Source: Siderastrea siderea
Lineage: Eukaryota; Cnidaria; Anthozoa; Scleractinia; Rhizangiidae
Assembly: GCA_964030785.1 (NCBI GenBank)
Contig: OZ034971.1
Coordinates: forward strand, 31,658,304-31,722,303
Length of the DNA stretch: 64,000 bases
Reading direction: 5' to 3'
Both the position numbers and the translations under genes were made by a program. Position 1 is the first letter of the stretch, and every line of letters starts with the position of its first letter. The notes beneath the pieces were generated by a model, which saw only the letters and a list, made by a program, of their open reading frames with translations, did not search any database and was not told the DNA's origin. Positions 22,411 through 33,469 of the stretch are shown here, one piece after another.

Positions 22411-23605
22411 GTAATGGATTTTTGGGATCCAAAATCTTAACCTGATCTTGCTTACGGTTGTCGATACTCCGTGATGTCCAATGCCATGTACGTGCTCCGC
22501 GTAGAGTAGGGAAAAACGATGGTTCTCGAGGCAGGAGAATCACTTCACTCTTGTCGTAGGTCATGTGCATCCATTTGCTCGTTCGACTGCCGACTACAAT
22601 TACTCCGTCTTCTCTTGTTCTTGGGCATAATCGCTTGTATTTCCCTATCTTTACATCAGAAGCCATGGAACTTTGCGCTTCTAGGATCCAGAATGTTTTG
22701 GCCTTTGCGATATCATCAGGTATCAAAGTCTTGGTTGCATTCTTTAAACTTGTTGATGGTTTTCGTTTATAAAGGGATAGCACTCGTGCCGTTACTCTTA
22801 GCAATTTTTTATAGCTTGAGTACTTGTTAATGTTTATTCTTTCCGCTAGTGAGTCATCCTTCGTTGTGGTATGCATTGTCGTTGCCCTGTTAAGCTGGTC
22901 TGCTGATTCTTGTTTACAGATCACTTTGCTGATCGGCCATTCGGATTCGGGCAGTCTTAAAAATCTTGGACCTCTCTGCCAATCGCTGTCGGCATCGATA
23001 TCGTTTGGTCTTTTCCCTCTAGTTATCCAGTCCGCGATGTTGTTGTCGCTCTCAACCCAATACCAATCTTGAGGGTCAGTGCCTTCTTGTATCTCACCAA
23101 TGCGGGTCGCTGCGAAAGTGTTAAAGCCGTAAGATTCCTTTTGAACCATTCCATGCACTATCTGAGAGTCGACGATATGGTAGTATTTCGCAAACTGATA
23201 TCGGGATTCCTTTTCCAAGAAGGTTTTAAGCCTCTTATTCAAGACAGCACCGCATAATTCTACGCGATCGATTGATATCTTCCTATTTGGTGAGAGTCGG
23301 TTCTTCGACATTATTAGTCTAACATGGAATCTCTCTCTTGGTAGGGTCCATCGGACGTAGGCACACGCTCCATATGCGTTGTCGGATCCATCGCTAAATA
23401 TAATAAGGATAGGTGGTCCAATTGCACCTAATGGCTTGAGGCATCTCGGGAAGATGACCAAATCCATGTTACGTAGGTCTTGAAAGAATTCTAGCCAGTT
23501 ATCCCTCTGTTTTTCAGGAATCGGATCATCCCAGTCTAAACTTTCTTCTGCTGTCCATAATTGTCGCATTAGTGACCGCATTAGTGACCGGAGATGCAAG
23601 ACCAA
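22403..23605 (-). pseudogene. BEL RNase H and connecting region
   Basis: 400-codon frame with the four RNase H acidic sites in order: FSDGSDNAYGA, IDRVELCGAVL, YHIVDSQIV and SDNNIADWITRG. Followed by the linker to integrase. It is out of register with the RT frame at about 23570, where a 12-bp tandem duplication (GTCACTAATGCG twice) is seen. Confidence 0.9.
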
Positions 23606-24488
23606 GCGGATCGTAAACGCGATTGATTTGTGAGAGAATCATTCTTTTGGTTATTGTGGTGGGAATGGCGGCTTCTTTACCATGGCATTTAGCCTTCCCT
23701 ATAGGTGATAAGTTCACGTTTGCTTTGAATCGGAATTGGTCTTTGTTCGTATTCCAGATGACACCGAGTACTTTTTCAGTGGATGAGGTCTCTTGGTGCG
23801 GTTCTAAGGTCATATCGTTGGCCGTCTCATCGTTCGAGTAAAACCATCCTTTAATCTTGAATCCTCCTTTAATTAATACCTTCTCCAATTCATCCGTAAC
23901 CTGTTTGGCGTGTTCTTTGCTCGGCACGCTGTCGACAGTGTCATCCATGTATGAATTGTTAATTATGGTCCTTGCGGCTTGTGGATATCTCTTGCTTGAC
24001 ATATCGACTGTTTTTCTCATAGCCATAGTTGCTATTGCACCGGATGGCTTATCTCCGAATGATACTCTTTGGATGACGTACGTGTCAGGTTCCCTGTTAA
24101 TGTTCATATCACGCCACAAGAAACGATGGGTGTGCTGTTCAATGGTTCTTGTCTTTACGGTGTGGTACATTTTCTTCACATCACCCATAAAGCCAATCTC
24201 GTTTTCTCTGAATCGTACAAGGATTCCAAGAAGATTGTTTAATAGGTCTGGCCCTTTGGCCCAGTACTCGTTTAGTACTTGTCCCATGTAGCTTGCGCTG
24301 CTGTTAAAGACTATTCTTACTGGGGTTGACTTAGAATCTGGTTTCAAAACATCGTGGTGGGAGATGTAGTGAATCGGTCCCTTGTAGTTATCAACTTCTG
24401 TCTGGGTAAGTTTTCTGGCCACTTGCCTTTCGATCATGTCTTCGATCTGTGCCTGATAGACCTTCGCGTGTTGTGTATTCCTTCCCAA
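23526..24488 (-). pseudogene. BEL reverse transcriptase
   Basis: 320-codon frame from the fingers (VRIVFNSSA) through GFMGDVKKMYH, FLWRDM, SFGDKPSG and the catalytic YMDDTVDS (about 23930-23952) to DPLGLASP. These are diagnostic BEL/Pao RT blocks. The upstream part (24434-24975) is shifted by a slip in a T9 run at 24612-24620. Confidence 0.92.
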
Positions 24489-24811
24489 TCTTCGCTCTGT
24501 AGATAAAAGTCGGCCAAAAGCGGCCCTTTTGTTATTCGGTAATAAGTAGGGATCCTTGATCCAGGGATATTCGGCGATCCAACAACTGTCCTGCTCGTCG
24601 TATTGAAGGCCTTTTTTTTTAGATGAGCTTTAACTCCCTTTCTTCCTTGAGAGTGTAGTTGTTGCTTCCCAGCGCGCACTTGCCGCACTTGCATCCTCCA
24701 CAACGCGGGGTGCAATTAATTCCAAGATTCTCGATGTTGTAGAAGTCCTCTATTTTGACTCCTTTCACGTAGTGCACCGGTTTAACTTCGCCTAGCGCTG
24801 GTTTTTTTATT

Positions 24812-25440
24812 GATCCTCGGATGGAGGGGTGAGTTCCGCCAATGCAGCGTCGTAATCGGATACGATTACGCCGGATTTCATCCAGAGAAGGAGAGCAGCT
24901 CTGGGCATCTACTGCTACTAAGGAATCGTTTCGGACGCTGCATTGGCGGAACTCACCCCTCCATCCGAGGATCAATCAAAGAGAAAGAAGTCATCAAAAT
25001 ACCGACTCTCCCTTATTGACCTCCTGGGCGAAACAGTCACTCTCGAAGTTTACGGGATCGATAAAGTGACTTCCGACATCCAAAGCGCCAGCATAGACGG
25101 AATATCACACATCCTCGGAGTCCCAAAGGACAAAATTGAACGACCTCATGGAACTGTGGACGTCTTAATCCGAAACGATTCCTTAGTAGCAGTAGATGCC
25201 CAGAGCTGCTCTCCTTCTCTGGATGAAATCCGGCGTAATCGTATCCGATTAAGACGTCCACAGTTCCATGAGGTCGTTCAATTTCGTCCTTTAGGACTCC
25301 GAGGATGTGTGATATTCCGTCTATGCTGACACTTTGGATATCGGAAGTTACTTTATCGATCCCGTAAACTTCGAGAGTGACTGTTTCGCCCAGGAGGTCA
25401 ATAAGGGAGAGTCGGTATTTTGATGACTTCTTTCTCTCTT
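24812..25440. repeat. Nested inverted duplications inside BEL protease/RT junction
   Basis: Three pieces occur twice in opposite orientation: a ~42-bp piece (24812-24853 vs 24932-24973), a ~80-bp piece (24854-24931 vs 25163-25244) and a ~190-bp protease piece (24974-25162 vs 25245-25440). On the minus strand the order is protease+, middle+, protease-, 42-mer-, middle-, 42-mer+, where protease+, middle+, 42-mer+ would be normal. The two protease copies differ by a few substitutions, while the shorter pieces look identical. As a result a plus-strand frame (24943-25329) translates to element protein. Confidence 0.85.
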
Positions 25441-25816
25441 CCTCCCCTCCTACTTTGGTGATGGAAAGTTCCACTGGTGTGCCGCGAAGCTTTTCGGCCT
25501 TTGCTTTACCGTGCGTCATGAGGCTTATGGATGACGCGTTGTCCCACAAGACATTTACCCATCCTCTTGGTGTTCTAACTCTCTGTATCTGGAGGAGACA
25601 TGTATCACCGAGTTGATTAGTGCATGTGCTAGAGGCTCCCGATATCTCTGGCGCTTCCGTTTCCGCAGGCTTGTCTTCGTGTAGCGTCACGTGATGTTTC
25701 CCTTTACATCCATTGATCCCGCACTCTTTCTTTCTCTGGCAATCGCGTGATCGATGACCGTACTTCAGACAGGAAAAGCATGCGCCCTTTTCCTTTAGCA
25801 ATGCCATTTTTTCCAT
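25245..25816 (-). pseudogene. BEL zinc knuckle and protease
   Basis: Starts within Gag with a zinc knuckle (CFSCLKYGHRSRDC), a second Cys/His cluster, then the protease core with VLWDNASSISLM in place of the usual D-x-G-S/A, and SSKYRLSLIDLLGE. The frame then runs into the inverted duplication. The start codon for this frame is probably not a true start; a Gag deletion precedes it. Confidence 0.8.
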
Positions 25817-25819
25817 CTT

Positions 25820-26779
25820 TTACCCATCTTCTATGATTCCAATGAATTCGACGAATCTTCTGTTTTCTCCCTCTTTGATGCCTCTGACTCTTCTTATGTC
25901 ATTAATTATTGCATCAGTGACTCTGGCTGGGTCTCCGTATTTCTCATCTAGTCTTTTCCACATGTCCCGGATATCGTCGTCTACACTTTTCACTTGTGCT
26001 AGTGGTTCCTTGCCCAGGCAAGATCGTAACGTATAGGGTGCGGTATCCTCGGTCAGATGTGGCATTCGGATTTTTTCCAATTGCACGCTGCTGGATTTCT
26101 CAGTCTTAACTTGGTTCTTGGATTCATCCACCGTTTCAATATCTAGGTGCTCTTCCAGTTTAGCGACTATGTCATTATAGCTAGCTTGAATGGCTGGGAG
26201 CCAATTCATCTCAGATGAGGCTGCTTCTCTCGTTAATAAGCTCAGAAGCACGCTATTAGCTTGCTTACATTCTGTGTAGGTATCTTCGAGTTGAATTTGC
26301 AGCTTCCTTACCGTAGCGGCAGGGATTTTGTCTAACGTTAAGACATGCGTAGCGCCCCGATGCGATGTCTCAAAGACGGCTCGCGCAGTGTCTCTTCTTA
26401 TCATTGCTTGATCGAACAGTTGTTTCGTTCGCTCGCGCTCTTTGTTGAGGACTTCTGTACGCTCTGCTTCCACGCGCGCATTCTGTTCTACTATCAATAA
26501 ATCCTTGATAAAGTTGATATTAGCTGTCGTTGCTTCAGAGAAGAGATCTTGACTCTCTGTGATCCACTTGTGGGCGTCTTCAAGCTCATCGTCTCTTAGA
26601 TACATCGTGTACAAGTCGTGCTTACTCTCGAGGATATTCCACGCATCGACGAGTTGTGCGTAATTGCTTTCCACGAGTTCGCGGTTGCTTTTGCTTGAAA
26701 TAGATTTCAGGAGCTCGTTTCTATTCCTCGTGAATCGCGTCTTTGCGGTTCGACGAATGGTCTTGGCTTCTTCTGCCAT
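25820..26779 (-). pseudogene. BEL Gag N-terminal part
   Basis: 319-codon frame beginning at an ATG about 20 nt from the 5' LTR. It has a long helical N-terminal region rich in charged residues and ends in the conserved CLGKEPLAQV and RVRGIKEGENRRFVEFI blocks. Known BEL Gags have more sequence between the QLEKIRM and CLGKEPL blocks and between FVEFI and the zinc knuckles, so two deletions are inferred. Ends at a TAA just before the knuckle frame. Confidence 0.85.
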
Positions 26780-26799
26780 CTCGCGGGACGGGTTTCGAA

Positions 26800-27148
26800 T
26801 GTTTCCTCGACCGAAGCGAAGTTCACCAACGTGTCAAAGGACTCTCAGTTTATTTGCTGTCTCGTACAGGGTTGTACCTGGTTTGCAGCTTTGAGTCTTT
26901 CGAAACCTGTATCAACATCACAACGATAATTATACACAACAATATTGCCAAAGTTGAATGATTGAATATTTACATACCCGATGGCTCTTATTTAATTCTT
27001 TATCTTCGGGAGGAAAACCGGCGGTAATCTCAACTGTCGTTCGCAATGTCACTAATTACAATTAATTATCGATTGTAACGTAATTATCTCATTAATTATC
27101 GATTGTAACGTAATCGTCACAAATTAAGAATTCATTTCCAACGAAACA
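26800..27148 (-). repeat. 5' LTR of the BEL element
   Basis: 349 bp; lacks a 6-bp stretch (within GGTTAATAAG) present in the 3' LTR. Confidence 0.95.
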
Positions 27149-27153
27149 CGTAT
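27149..27153. other. Target-site duplication CGTAT of the BEL element (right)
   Basis: Matches 20903-20907. Confidence 0.9.
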
Positions 27154-28095
27154 CTCTTCTAAGATAAATAGCTCATGGTTCTAGTACGCTAATAAAATTT
27201 GTGTAACATCGATTTTAAACTACGGAAAGGAAGTTTTATTTGAAGGAGAACTGTGTTGCGTTACAGTGGAGCAACGTTCTTCTTGCCTCCCCTACAGAGA
27301 TTACGCAAGAGGTTAAGGGGTTAAAAAATACACTTCATTAGCCCTTGCAGCGTATAGTCATGATTTAACACGAGTTTCTTTGGATTACTGACAGTTAGTC
27401 CTCAACCATTGCAGCTTTTGATACAACAGTTTTTGGCACAATTCTTTACGCGTGCTTTTCATGGTGCGAGGTTTAAGTTTATGGTCAATCGGACAAAAAC
27501 AGGCAAATACTGCTCTTAACTATTATCAAAGGCGCCATGTACAGTTCGTATAAAGCGAATAACCTCGTCTACTAATATCTTTCTAGCAATACTGAATAGC
27601 ACAATGCGCATGCTAAACCTTTTCATATTACCTACACCAGAAAAGACATCTCCGACAATCCTGGCTATTAATTAAAGGACACAGCCTTTTCTTAGGGAGG
27701 ACCCGCACCGCTTCCAGACGAGGTCTAGGATTGGTTGAGGAGAACAATAGGTAAAGAACGAAACAATAGCCCTAACCCTGATAACAATAGACGGTGCAGG
27801 TTATAGGGACCAATGAAATTAGAGGTTTGGAACCGTGCAGGTCTACCGTTTTCTTAATCTTTTCGTGAGCAACTTGAAAATAGGCGATAACATAAACCCA
27901 CCAAACGCATTTTACAAAGTTCTTTCCCCCGCTCCCCCTAAACAATGTTGAAGTACAGAAACTGTACGAGATATCGGAACCGTGTTGGACTCTTGACAGT
28001 CAACATTGTCTAGGGGGGGGGGGAGGGGGAGAAGATATTATTCACTTGTTACTAAAAATTTGGCTAAGTGTCCCAAACGTTGTGGCCAGGATTGT
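27154..28095. other. Copy-A-only stretch right of the BEL element
   Basis: No gene seen. Contains the small foldback at 27925-28040. Homology to copy B resumes at about 28096. Confidence 0.4.
27925..28040. repeat. Small foldback with C/G-rich ends
   Basis: CCCCCTAAACAATGTTGA at left is inverted as TCAACATTGTCTAGGGGG at right; ends are C-rich and G-rich. Likely a short MITE. Confidence 0.5.
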
Positions 28096-28515
28096 AGTTC
28101 CTTTATGTTAGTGATAAGATACCTGAGTTGATGAGGTATTAGCAGTGTGACTGTTACACGTTTCCTGTGTCAGCTTGCACCAAAGCTATGGTGCGAGTGA
28201 AAAGACTATCAATGCTATGAGAAGCTATGGAGCGAGATTTTTGTTGCCTAAATGGCCTATCAAACAATAGCAATTAATTCCGACCTTTCCTTTTATTTTA
28301 TGGCTTTATTACAATAATTTTGTGTTTAGAACGAACCTATAGGAGATGTTTTCGAAGCATTTATTTTGGAAAATTCTTGATAGAATTTTCAAACTTTCCT
28401 GAGTTATAACATTACTGTGGATTTAAATAGGTATTTCAACGGAAATTTAAAACAATATTAATCTTAAGGTTACAACCGGATACGAAACTAAACCAAAGCT
28501 TCCGGTTGTGGAATA

Positions 28516-28986
28516 AGCTTAGCCCCCCTCACTTTTAGTCGACCGCAGAAGGCTTTATTCGCAGTTAAGAATAAAGCGAAAACTTAGCGGTACAGTTTTT
28601 CAAATTCGCTGAGATGACAGACAGAAAAAAACCCGTTTTGGTGAAAAACTGCCCAGAATTCAGTGTGGCCTTCTGAGCCGCGTTTATGTAATAACACTTT
28701 GTTGAGCTCATAACCATGGTTGTAGGCTATGCTGAATTCTGGGTAGATTTTCAGTTCATTATTAACCGAAACAGGACCTTTTCTGTCTGCGATCTCAGCA
28801 AATTTAGAAAACTGTACCTATAACGTTTTCGCTTTGTTCTGGTCGCACGAATTAAGCCTTCTTTGGCCGACTCATAAAGTGAGGGGAATTGGCGTAACAG
28901 ACTACAGCGCGATGCTCCGCAACCACTAGTGAAAGTTGGGTCGATCAGGGACCCCATTTGGGGGGGAGGGGGGTAGTGAGGCTAAG
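28516..28986. mobile_element. Foldback/MITE with long imperfect inverted arms
   Basis: Left arm (from about CTTAGCCCCCCTCAC) and right arm (ending GTGAGGCTAAG, or GTGAGGGG at 28885) are imperfectly complementary over about 200 bp. Inner dyad pairs include CCCAGAATTCAG with CTGAATTCTGGG. Copy B homology ends at the left border, so it may mark an insertion at the edge of the duplication. Confidence 0.6.
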
Positions 28987-28989
28987 ATA

Positions 28990-31200
28990 TAACTGCGCTT
29001 GCAAAAGAAATGTATTGTATTTTTACTACAAAAGGATGTAATGTCACAAAGCATTTTATTATTTATTTTTGGAGGGGGGATTAATCAAATTTTAAAAAAA
29101 ATAAAAACCTGTTTTGTTATGGTATTATGCGCAGGAGGGGCGAGAACGTAATAGCCGGGATGAACTTAATCAAGAGCGATATGATTACTCCTCTTCGAGT
29201 CTTTCTTTTCTCTGCAGTCCATGATTTGTTGACTTCCTACCTTTTAGTCAGTTATGCCACAAAGTTTGAATTTTATTTACTACTTTTCCTGGTACATAAA
29301 ACTGACTAAGATATTTTTGTACTCTGGAAAATTTTGATAATTGTGGGTCGTTTGGTTGTTCTTTTTTTTTTCTTTACTGCATCTTTATACGATATTTTTG
29401 CATAAGTTTTTACTTATTAGTGTAGAGGATTGAGCATTGAGCTTTTTGGTTATCATTAAGTTTAGGCCTTCATAGGTGAACGAGCCACTTATCATTGTAC
29501 AGAGTTTGGCCTTGAGATATCCAAAACAAGACCTCTCAACTAACGCTATTGGTCATTAGCTTGTTTTAAGTTGTGTATTTTCGATGTCCTTATCGTTGGC
29601 GTTCCAACACCAAAAATGCCTCGTGTTTTACGTAATGACCCGAATCCTTGAAACATACAATTTAGCATCCTTTGCAGTCATTGTGGAACGCTTTGAAGTT
29701 TTTGGGCGTTTCATCGGAGATTATTATTGTGATCGAAATTCAGCGTCAGGTTTCAGTCTTTTCGTTTGTCCTAAGAAACATCGGTACCACTGTGCTGTAG
29801 GCAGGTTTGCAATCTCCTCTGAAAGTTGGCCAAGAACTCCTCGAAGATGGAATCCAAGAGCAACTTTTGGACAAAAAGTTAACCTCTCCTAGTATTGGTT
29901 GGCTAATCTTTCTGTGTTTTCCTTAACCAGTTGGTTAGTTGGTAAATTTGGTTCATTATCGGTTGTGTTGTGGAAGTATCGTCCAGGATCCTCTATCAAT
30001 TATAATCACAAACAAGAGTTACAGCACAGTATAAAACTAAGTGCATCAGAGGTTTTCAGACATTGATTAGAGATTTTTATACACTCGAATCCACTCTAGC
30101 TATGCTTGAAAGATGAGACGTAAGTAAGGAAAATGGCCCAAGTAAGGGATTCCTTCTGTCAACCACACCTTGTTGGAAAGGTCTTTTAAGTCAGCTAAAA
30201 CTCTACATGGCATAAGACGTTTTGAATAGCGATAGCTTTTGAGCTGCGTAAAACGTTCACTGGCGAATTTGTGTAGTCTCGATAGCTCATCTTTCTCTTT
30301 AAAACATATTTTGTCGGTTGGTGGTTTATATAATTTATATCAAACCAGTTCACCGTTGACGGTAAACCCAACTCAAACCTTCATACAATAGCATCTTGTA
30401 TCTCGAACCGTTTTAACTCGACCTCTCGCTAACTGCACCCAAAAGCAGTAACTCCTGTTTCACCTTTTACAACATGCGCAGTTGGCTAAAGCCTCAAGTA
30501 TGACGAAAACTCCCTGAACATTTGTCTTACATAAAGCACATTAGTGTAGTTCATTTTACTGATTAAAAGTAAAATTCATTTTAATGTTCATTTTTATTTT
30601 TCACTTTACTGTTCCTTTTGATTGTAATTATACCTTTCCTGCACGAGAAAAAAAAAACTGTTCTCCAAAATTTGCTTCCTGTCAATATCTTAATGTTACC
30701 CATCTATACATCATTTTTTCTTACGTGTCTTTTTACCCGCCTTTCCCAAGTTCTTCGAACATCTTAGTATCTGAACATGGTTACGAATTCATAAGTCCAA
30801 CATTCTCGTCATTTTATACCATGTTAAGCCTCCCTATCAAAGCGACGCTAGGTGCACAACATATCATGAAAATAAATTCTCATTCACTTGCAAATAAACC
30901 AATTTTCTTTAAAAGGATGTGCACCTAGCCTCGCTATAATAGCGAGGCTCAAGACAATATCGGAAATGGCTTATTTACAAGCCTCAACCCAAGCAAACCA
31001 TCAGTGTTGTGAGCTCATCGTTGAACAATAAAAAATTTCCAACCTTTTTTAGTGGAAGAATTGCTCAACTCATCAACTGGACTGGGGAGGGAAACGAAGC
31101 AGCGACTCATACCAAAACTCACCAACTAGGGGAGGTGAATTTGACAAATTGAAGGAAAATGCCCAAAATCACTCTCCACCTGTGCGGTAGAGCCCGTCAT
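28990..31200. other. Stretch without supported genes
   Basis: Open frames at 29584-29892 and 30584-30928 lack motifs and acceptable splice framing. A small inverted pair GGTGCACA / TGTGCACC and GCCTCGCTATAATAGCGAGGC (a 21-base hairpin region near 30930-30950) are the only structures seen. Confidence 0.35.
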
Positions 31201-31202
31201 TT

Positions 31203-31361
31203 ATGGCAATAAAGCGTAAACACGATAACTTGAACGATGAAAGCTCAAAGAAACAGAAAACTAAATTATCATTCGGATACAATTTGGCTCTACTTGGTAA
31301 GGCCACCTTTCTTTTATTAGACTACATGCTACATGAACGGTACCCTGAGTTGGCTCCTTAG
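31203..31361 (+). CDS. Candidate small ORF with basic N terminus
   Basis: 52 codons starting MAIKRKHDN, followed by SSKKQKTK and a hydrophobic segment (LALLGKATFLLLDYML), ending YPELAP. Lys/Arg clusters look like a nuclear-localisation signal. A GTAAGG donor-like site lies inside (31297), and an apparently protein-like frame continues 1 nt out of register after the stop (EEYGADASRVSAG). It may be a small gene, or a fragment of a larger one with a 1-nt break. I do not recognise the family. Confidence 0.3.
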   Translation: MAIKRKHDNLNDESSKKQKTKLSFGYNLALLGKATFLLLDYMLHERYPELAP

Positions 31362-31476
31362 CGAAGAATATGGTGCAGATGCGAGCCGAGTGAGTGCTGG
31401 GGACGGAAACAAAGCCGCGAGCATTCCTTCGTCTCCTCCGTCAATATTTCTAACGTCCTATCCTCTCGACTAATCT

Positions 31477-31660
31477 CGTACTCGGAGTCCTCAAGCTCTT
31501 GGTCAGCGGGTGGTTCCTGTGAGAGACTCTGGGGTGGACTCTGATTGGCTTTTCAGCATAAACCAGTACCCGCAGGTAACTGCAGGATCTCTGCGGAACA
31601 CCATAGTCTCTGATAAGGACCCTCCGCTGACCAAGAAGCCCGAGGACTCTGGGTACGATA
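31477..31660. mobile_element. MITE with imperfect inverted arms
   Basis: TCGTACTCGGAGTCCTC at left pairs with GAGGACTCTGGGTACGA at right. Further in, CTTGGTCAGCGG pairs with CCGCTGACCAAG. The two opposite-strand open frames here are a by-product of the palindrome. Target duplication not resolved. Confidence 0.6.
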
Positions 31661-31699
31661 TTGACTTCCACATAAGGAGCTCGTTCACAGGCTAATGAA

Positions 31700-33100
31700 A
31701 CGGAGATCTCACTAAGGATTTGACAGGTTAACCGAGGGATGTTATTTATTAGCAAAAGCCCCGTTACAGTACGTCGGAAAGATTTTAAAAGGTAATTTAA
31801 CCTTTTTTTTATATTTATACTAAAGAATTTTTACCGAAAAATTTCCGCTTCCTTTACTTGCATACCTGCAATATTGGAAGGGGACAACAGACAAATTTTA
31901 AATTTACACCTACATCTCACACAAAACAATTTTTCCAATAACTTAGATTGTATACGTCTGCCAAATATTATGACTAGTTTTTAATGACACTGCCCATTTA
32001 AATTAAGGTAAAAATGTTATGTAAAATAGGTACTTTGAGTGTTGTACTTCTATAAGCAATATGTTATTCATAAATACAAAGAAAATCATTAAAAGTTATT
32101 AAAAAAAACAGTGCGACTTTTGACTTTCTGTATTCATTTATTTAAAGCAATATGCACGAAGTGCGACGAGTGGTAGCGACATTGCGCGAAATATTCATGA
32201 ATAAAAGCTCTTCAGTAAAATTAACATCACTTTCTGAATCAGTAATTGCACGTGCGTTAAATCGTATGCCACGAATATCTTGTGAATGTCAAACATTTTT
32301 AAATAAGAAATTACTGTCGAAGTCCGTTTTATTTACGTTTTTTGAAACGTTAGTAGAAACATTTTAGAAGTTGTCCAACACAACGAAACAACAACTAAAC
32401 TTTTACTCCTTAAAGCTAACATAGAGCTTCGGAAACGCTTTATACTCTTCAATCTCAATATTTTGCGATCTCTAAATTGCAACGCATTGTTCTTTTCCGA
32501 ACAGTGAACAAATCGCTGTTACAATTTAATTTTCATAGTTATCATAATCCTACCTTAAACCGGAGGCCCTAAAACCACCAATTTCGTGTCCAAGAATACA
32601 GCGCGGATATAGCATTTCCTGAACTGACACAACAGGCAGATAAACTAGATGTATTGTAGATTGTCACAACAAAAGCAATTTTTTCAAACAAGCATTTTAA
32701 CAGAATATTGAACGATTCAAATCTAAACAAGGAAGATTTTACTCATTTAAAAGCTCACAACTTTCAAAGGAACTCGAAATCCCATAATTGGCTTCTGTTG
32801 TGACACAAAAGATATTTTAACTGATCAATGAGTGGTACAATCAAGAAGTGGTGTCTTCTTCACGAGGAGAAAACTTGGACTCTGAGTCGCGTTTTACAAA
32901 ATCTTAACTTTTGAAGCTCAAAACATCGCAAAGAAGCGCAATATATCAAACAAAAAACAACCTTGTTGCACTTCCACCATTCCCCAAACTCTCTGTTAAG
33001 TTTCAACGGAATCGGCTCCCAAACGTTCAAGATATAAAACTTTTTAACGTAAGTCATCCACCAAAACTTTGCCTTATAAATTTATTCATGAGCTGCTTGT
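31700..33100. other. Stretch without supported genes
   Basis: AT-rich; 32152-32367 plus is open for 71 codons without recognisable motifs. Confidence 0.35.
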
Positions 33101-33147
33101 CACCCGCGGCCTTAAGCAGTTGAAAAGAAGAAACCTGAAAAAATTCA

Positions 33148-33220
33148 GGCTTGAACTGGAATCGAACCCACGACCTCTGCGATACCCGTACAGCGCTCTA
33201 ACCAACTGAGCTATCAAGCC
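33148..33220 (-). tRNA. tRNA-Thr(GGT)-like, dispersed relative 1
   Basis: 73 nt with a full 7-bp acceptor (GGCTTGA/TCAAGCC) and a normal-length 5-bp T stem (one mismatch), loop CGGGTAT with anticodon GGT but G at position 33. Downstream TGAATTTTTTCAGG repeats the terminator hairpin of the 534-4114 array. Upstream ACCAGCTCCCAGTT and distal GAACTGCGG also match the array unit. It looks closer to a proper cloverleaf than the array copies. Confidence 0.5.
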
Positions 33221-33397
33221 AACTGGGAGCTGGTCAATTGAGAGTTCGTATTTATCCCGTAGTTGGCGAAATGAACATGAATATATGAAATAACCATATA
33301 TTTGAACTGCGGATAAAGATAGAACTGTATCATGACATCATCGCGGTCAAGGTGTTTCAACTTAAGCAGTTGAAAAAAAGAAACCTGAAAAAATTCA

Positions 33398-33469
33398 GGC
33401 TTGAACGGGAATCGAGCCTATGACCTCTGCGATACCGGTCGGCGCTCTAACCATTTGAGCTATCAAGCC
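33398..33469 (-). tRNA. tRNA-Thr(GGT)-like, dispersed relative 2 (degenerate)
   Basis: Second copy, about 250 bp from the first in the same orientation; 1-nt loss in the anticodon arm and box B changed to GGCTCGATTCC. Probably inactive. Confidence 0.45.

Larger units (their letters stand above)
20908..27148 (-). mobile_element. BEL/Pao LTR retrotransposon, degenerate and internally rearranged
   Basis: 6241 bp with LTRs of 355 and 349 bp (TGTTTCC...GAAACA) and a 5-bp CGTAT duplication. Minus-strand order: Gag, zinc knuckles, BEL-type protease, RT (YMDDTVDS), RNase H, integrase, then a C-terminal SH3-like part. LTRs differ by about 7 substitutions and one 6-bp indel, so this copy is younger than the gypsy element. 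Damage: at least four frameshifts, apparent deletions in Gag and a complex inversion at 24812-25440. I see no TGG-type primer site next to the 5' LTR; Gag ATG lies only about 20 nt inside it. Confidence 0.95.
6645..28518. repeat. Segmental duplication, copy A (interrupted)
   Basis: Collinear with copy B at 36150-44115. Approximate blocks (A to B): 6645-7050 to 36150-36490; 7460-7865 to 36660-37080; 8080-8898 to 41265-42030; 15713-16167 to 42035-42487; 17575-18898 to 42488-43665; 28096-28518 to 43665-44115. Divergence is substantial (many substitutions and small indels). Sequence present in A but not in B corresponds to transposon insertions whose ends I can place exactly, plus the 18899-28095 stretch. 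B in turn holds about 4.2 kb (37085-41262) that A lacks. Confidence 0.85.

Noticed and set aside
24943..25329. Plus-strand protease-like ORF as a second retroelement
   Set aside because: It is the inverted duplicate of the minus-strand BEL protease within the same element.
27765..27785. Telomere-like CCCTAA repeats
   Set aside because: Only about one and a half units; chance.
31503..31695. Overlapping opposite-strand ORFs
   Set aside because: Product of the palindromic MITE at 31477-31660.
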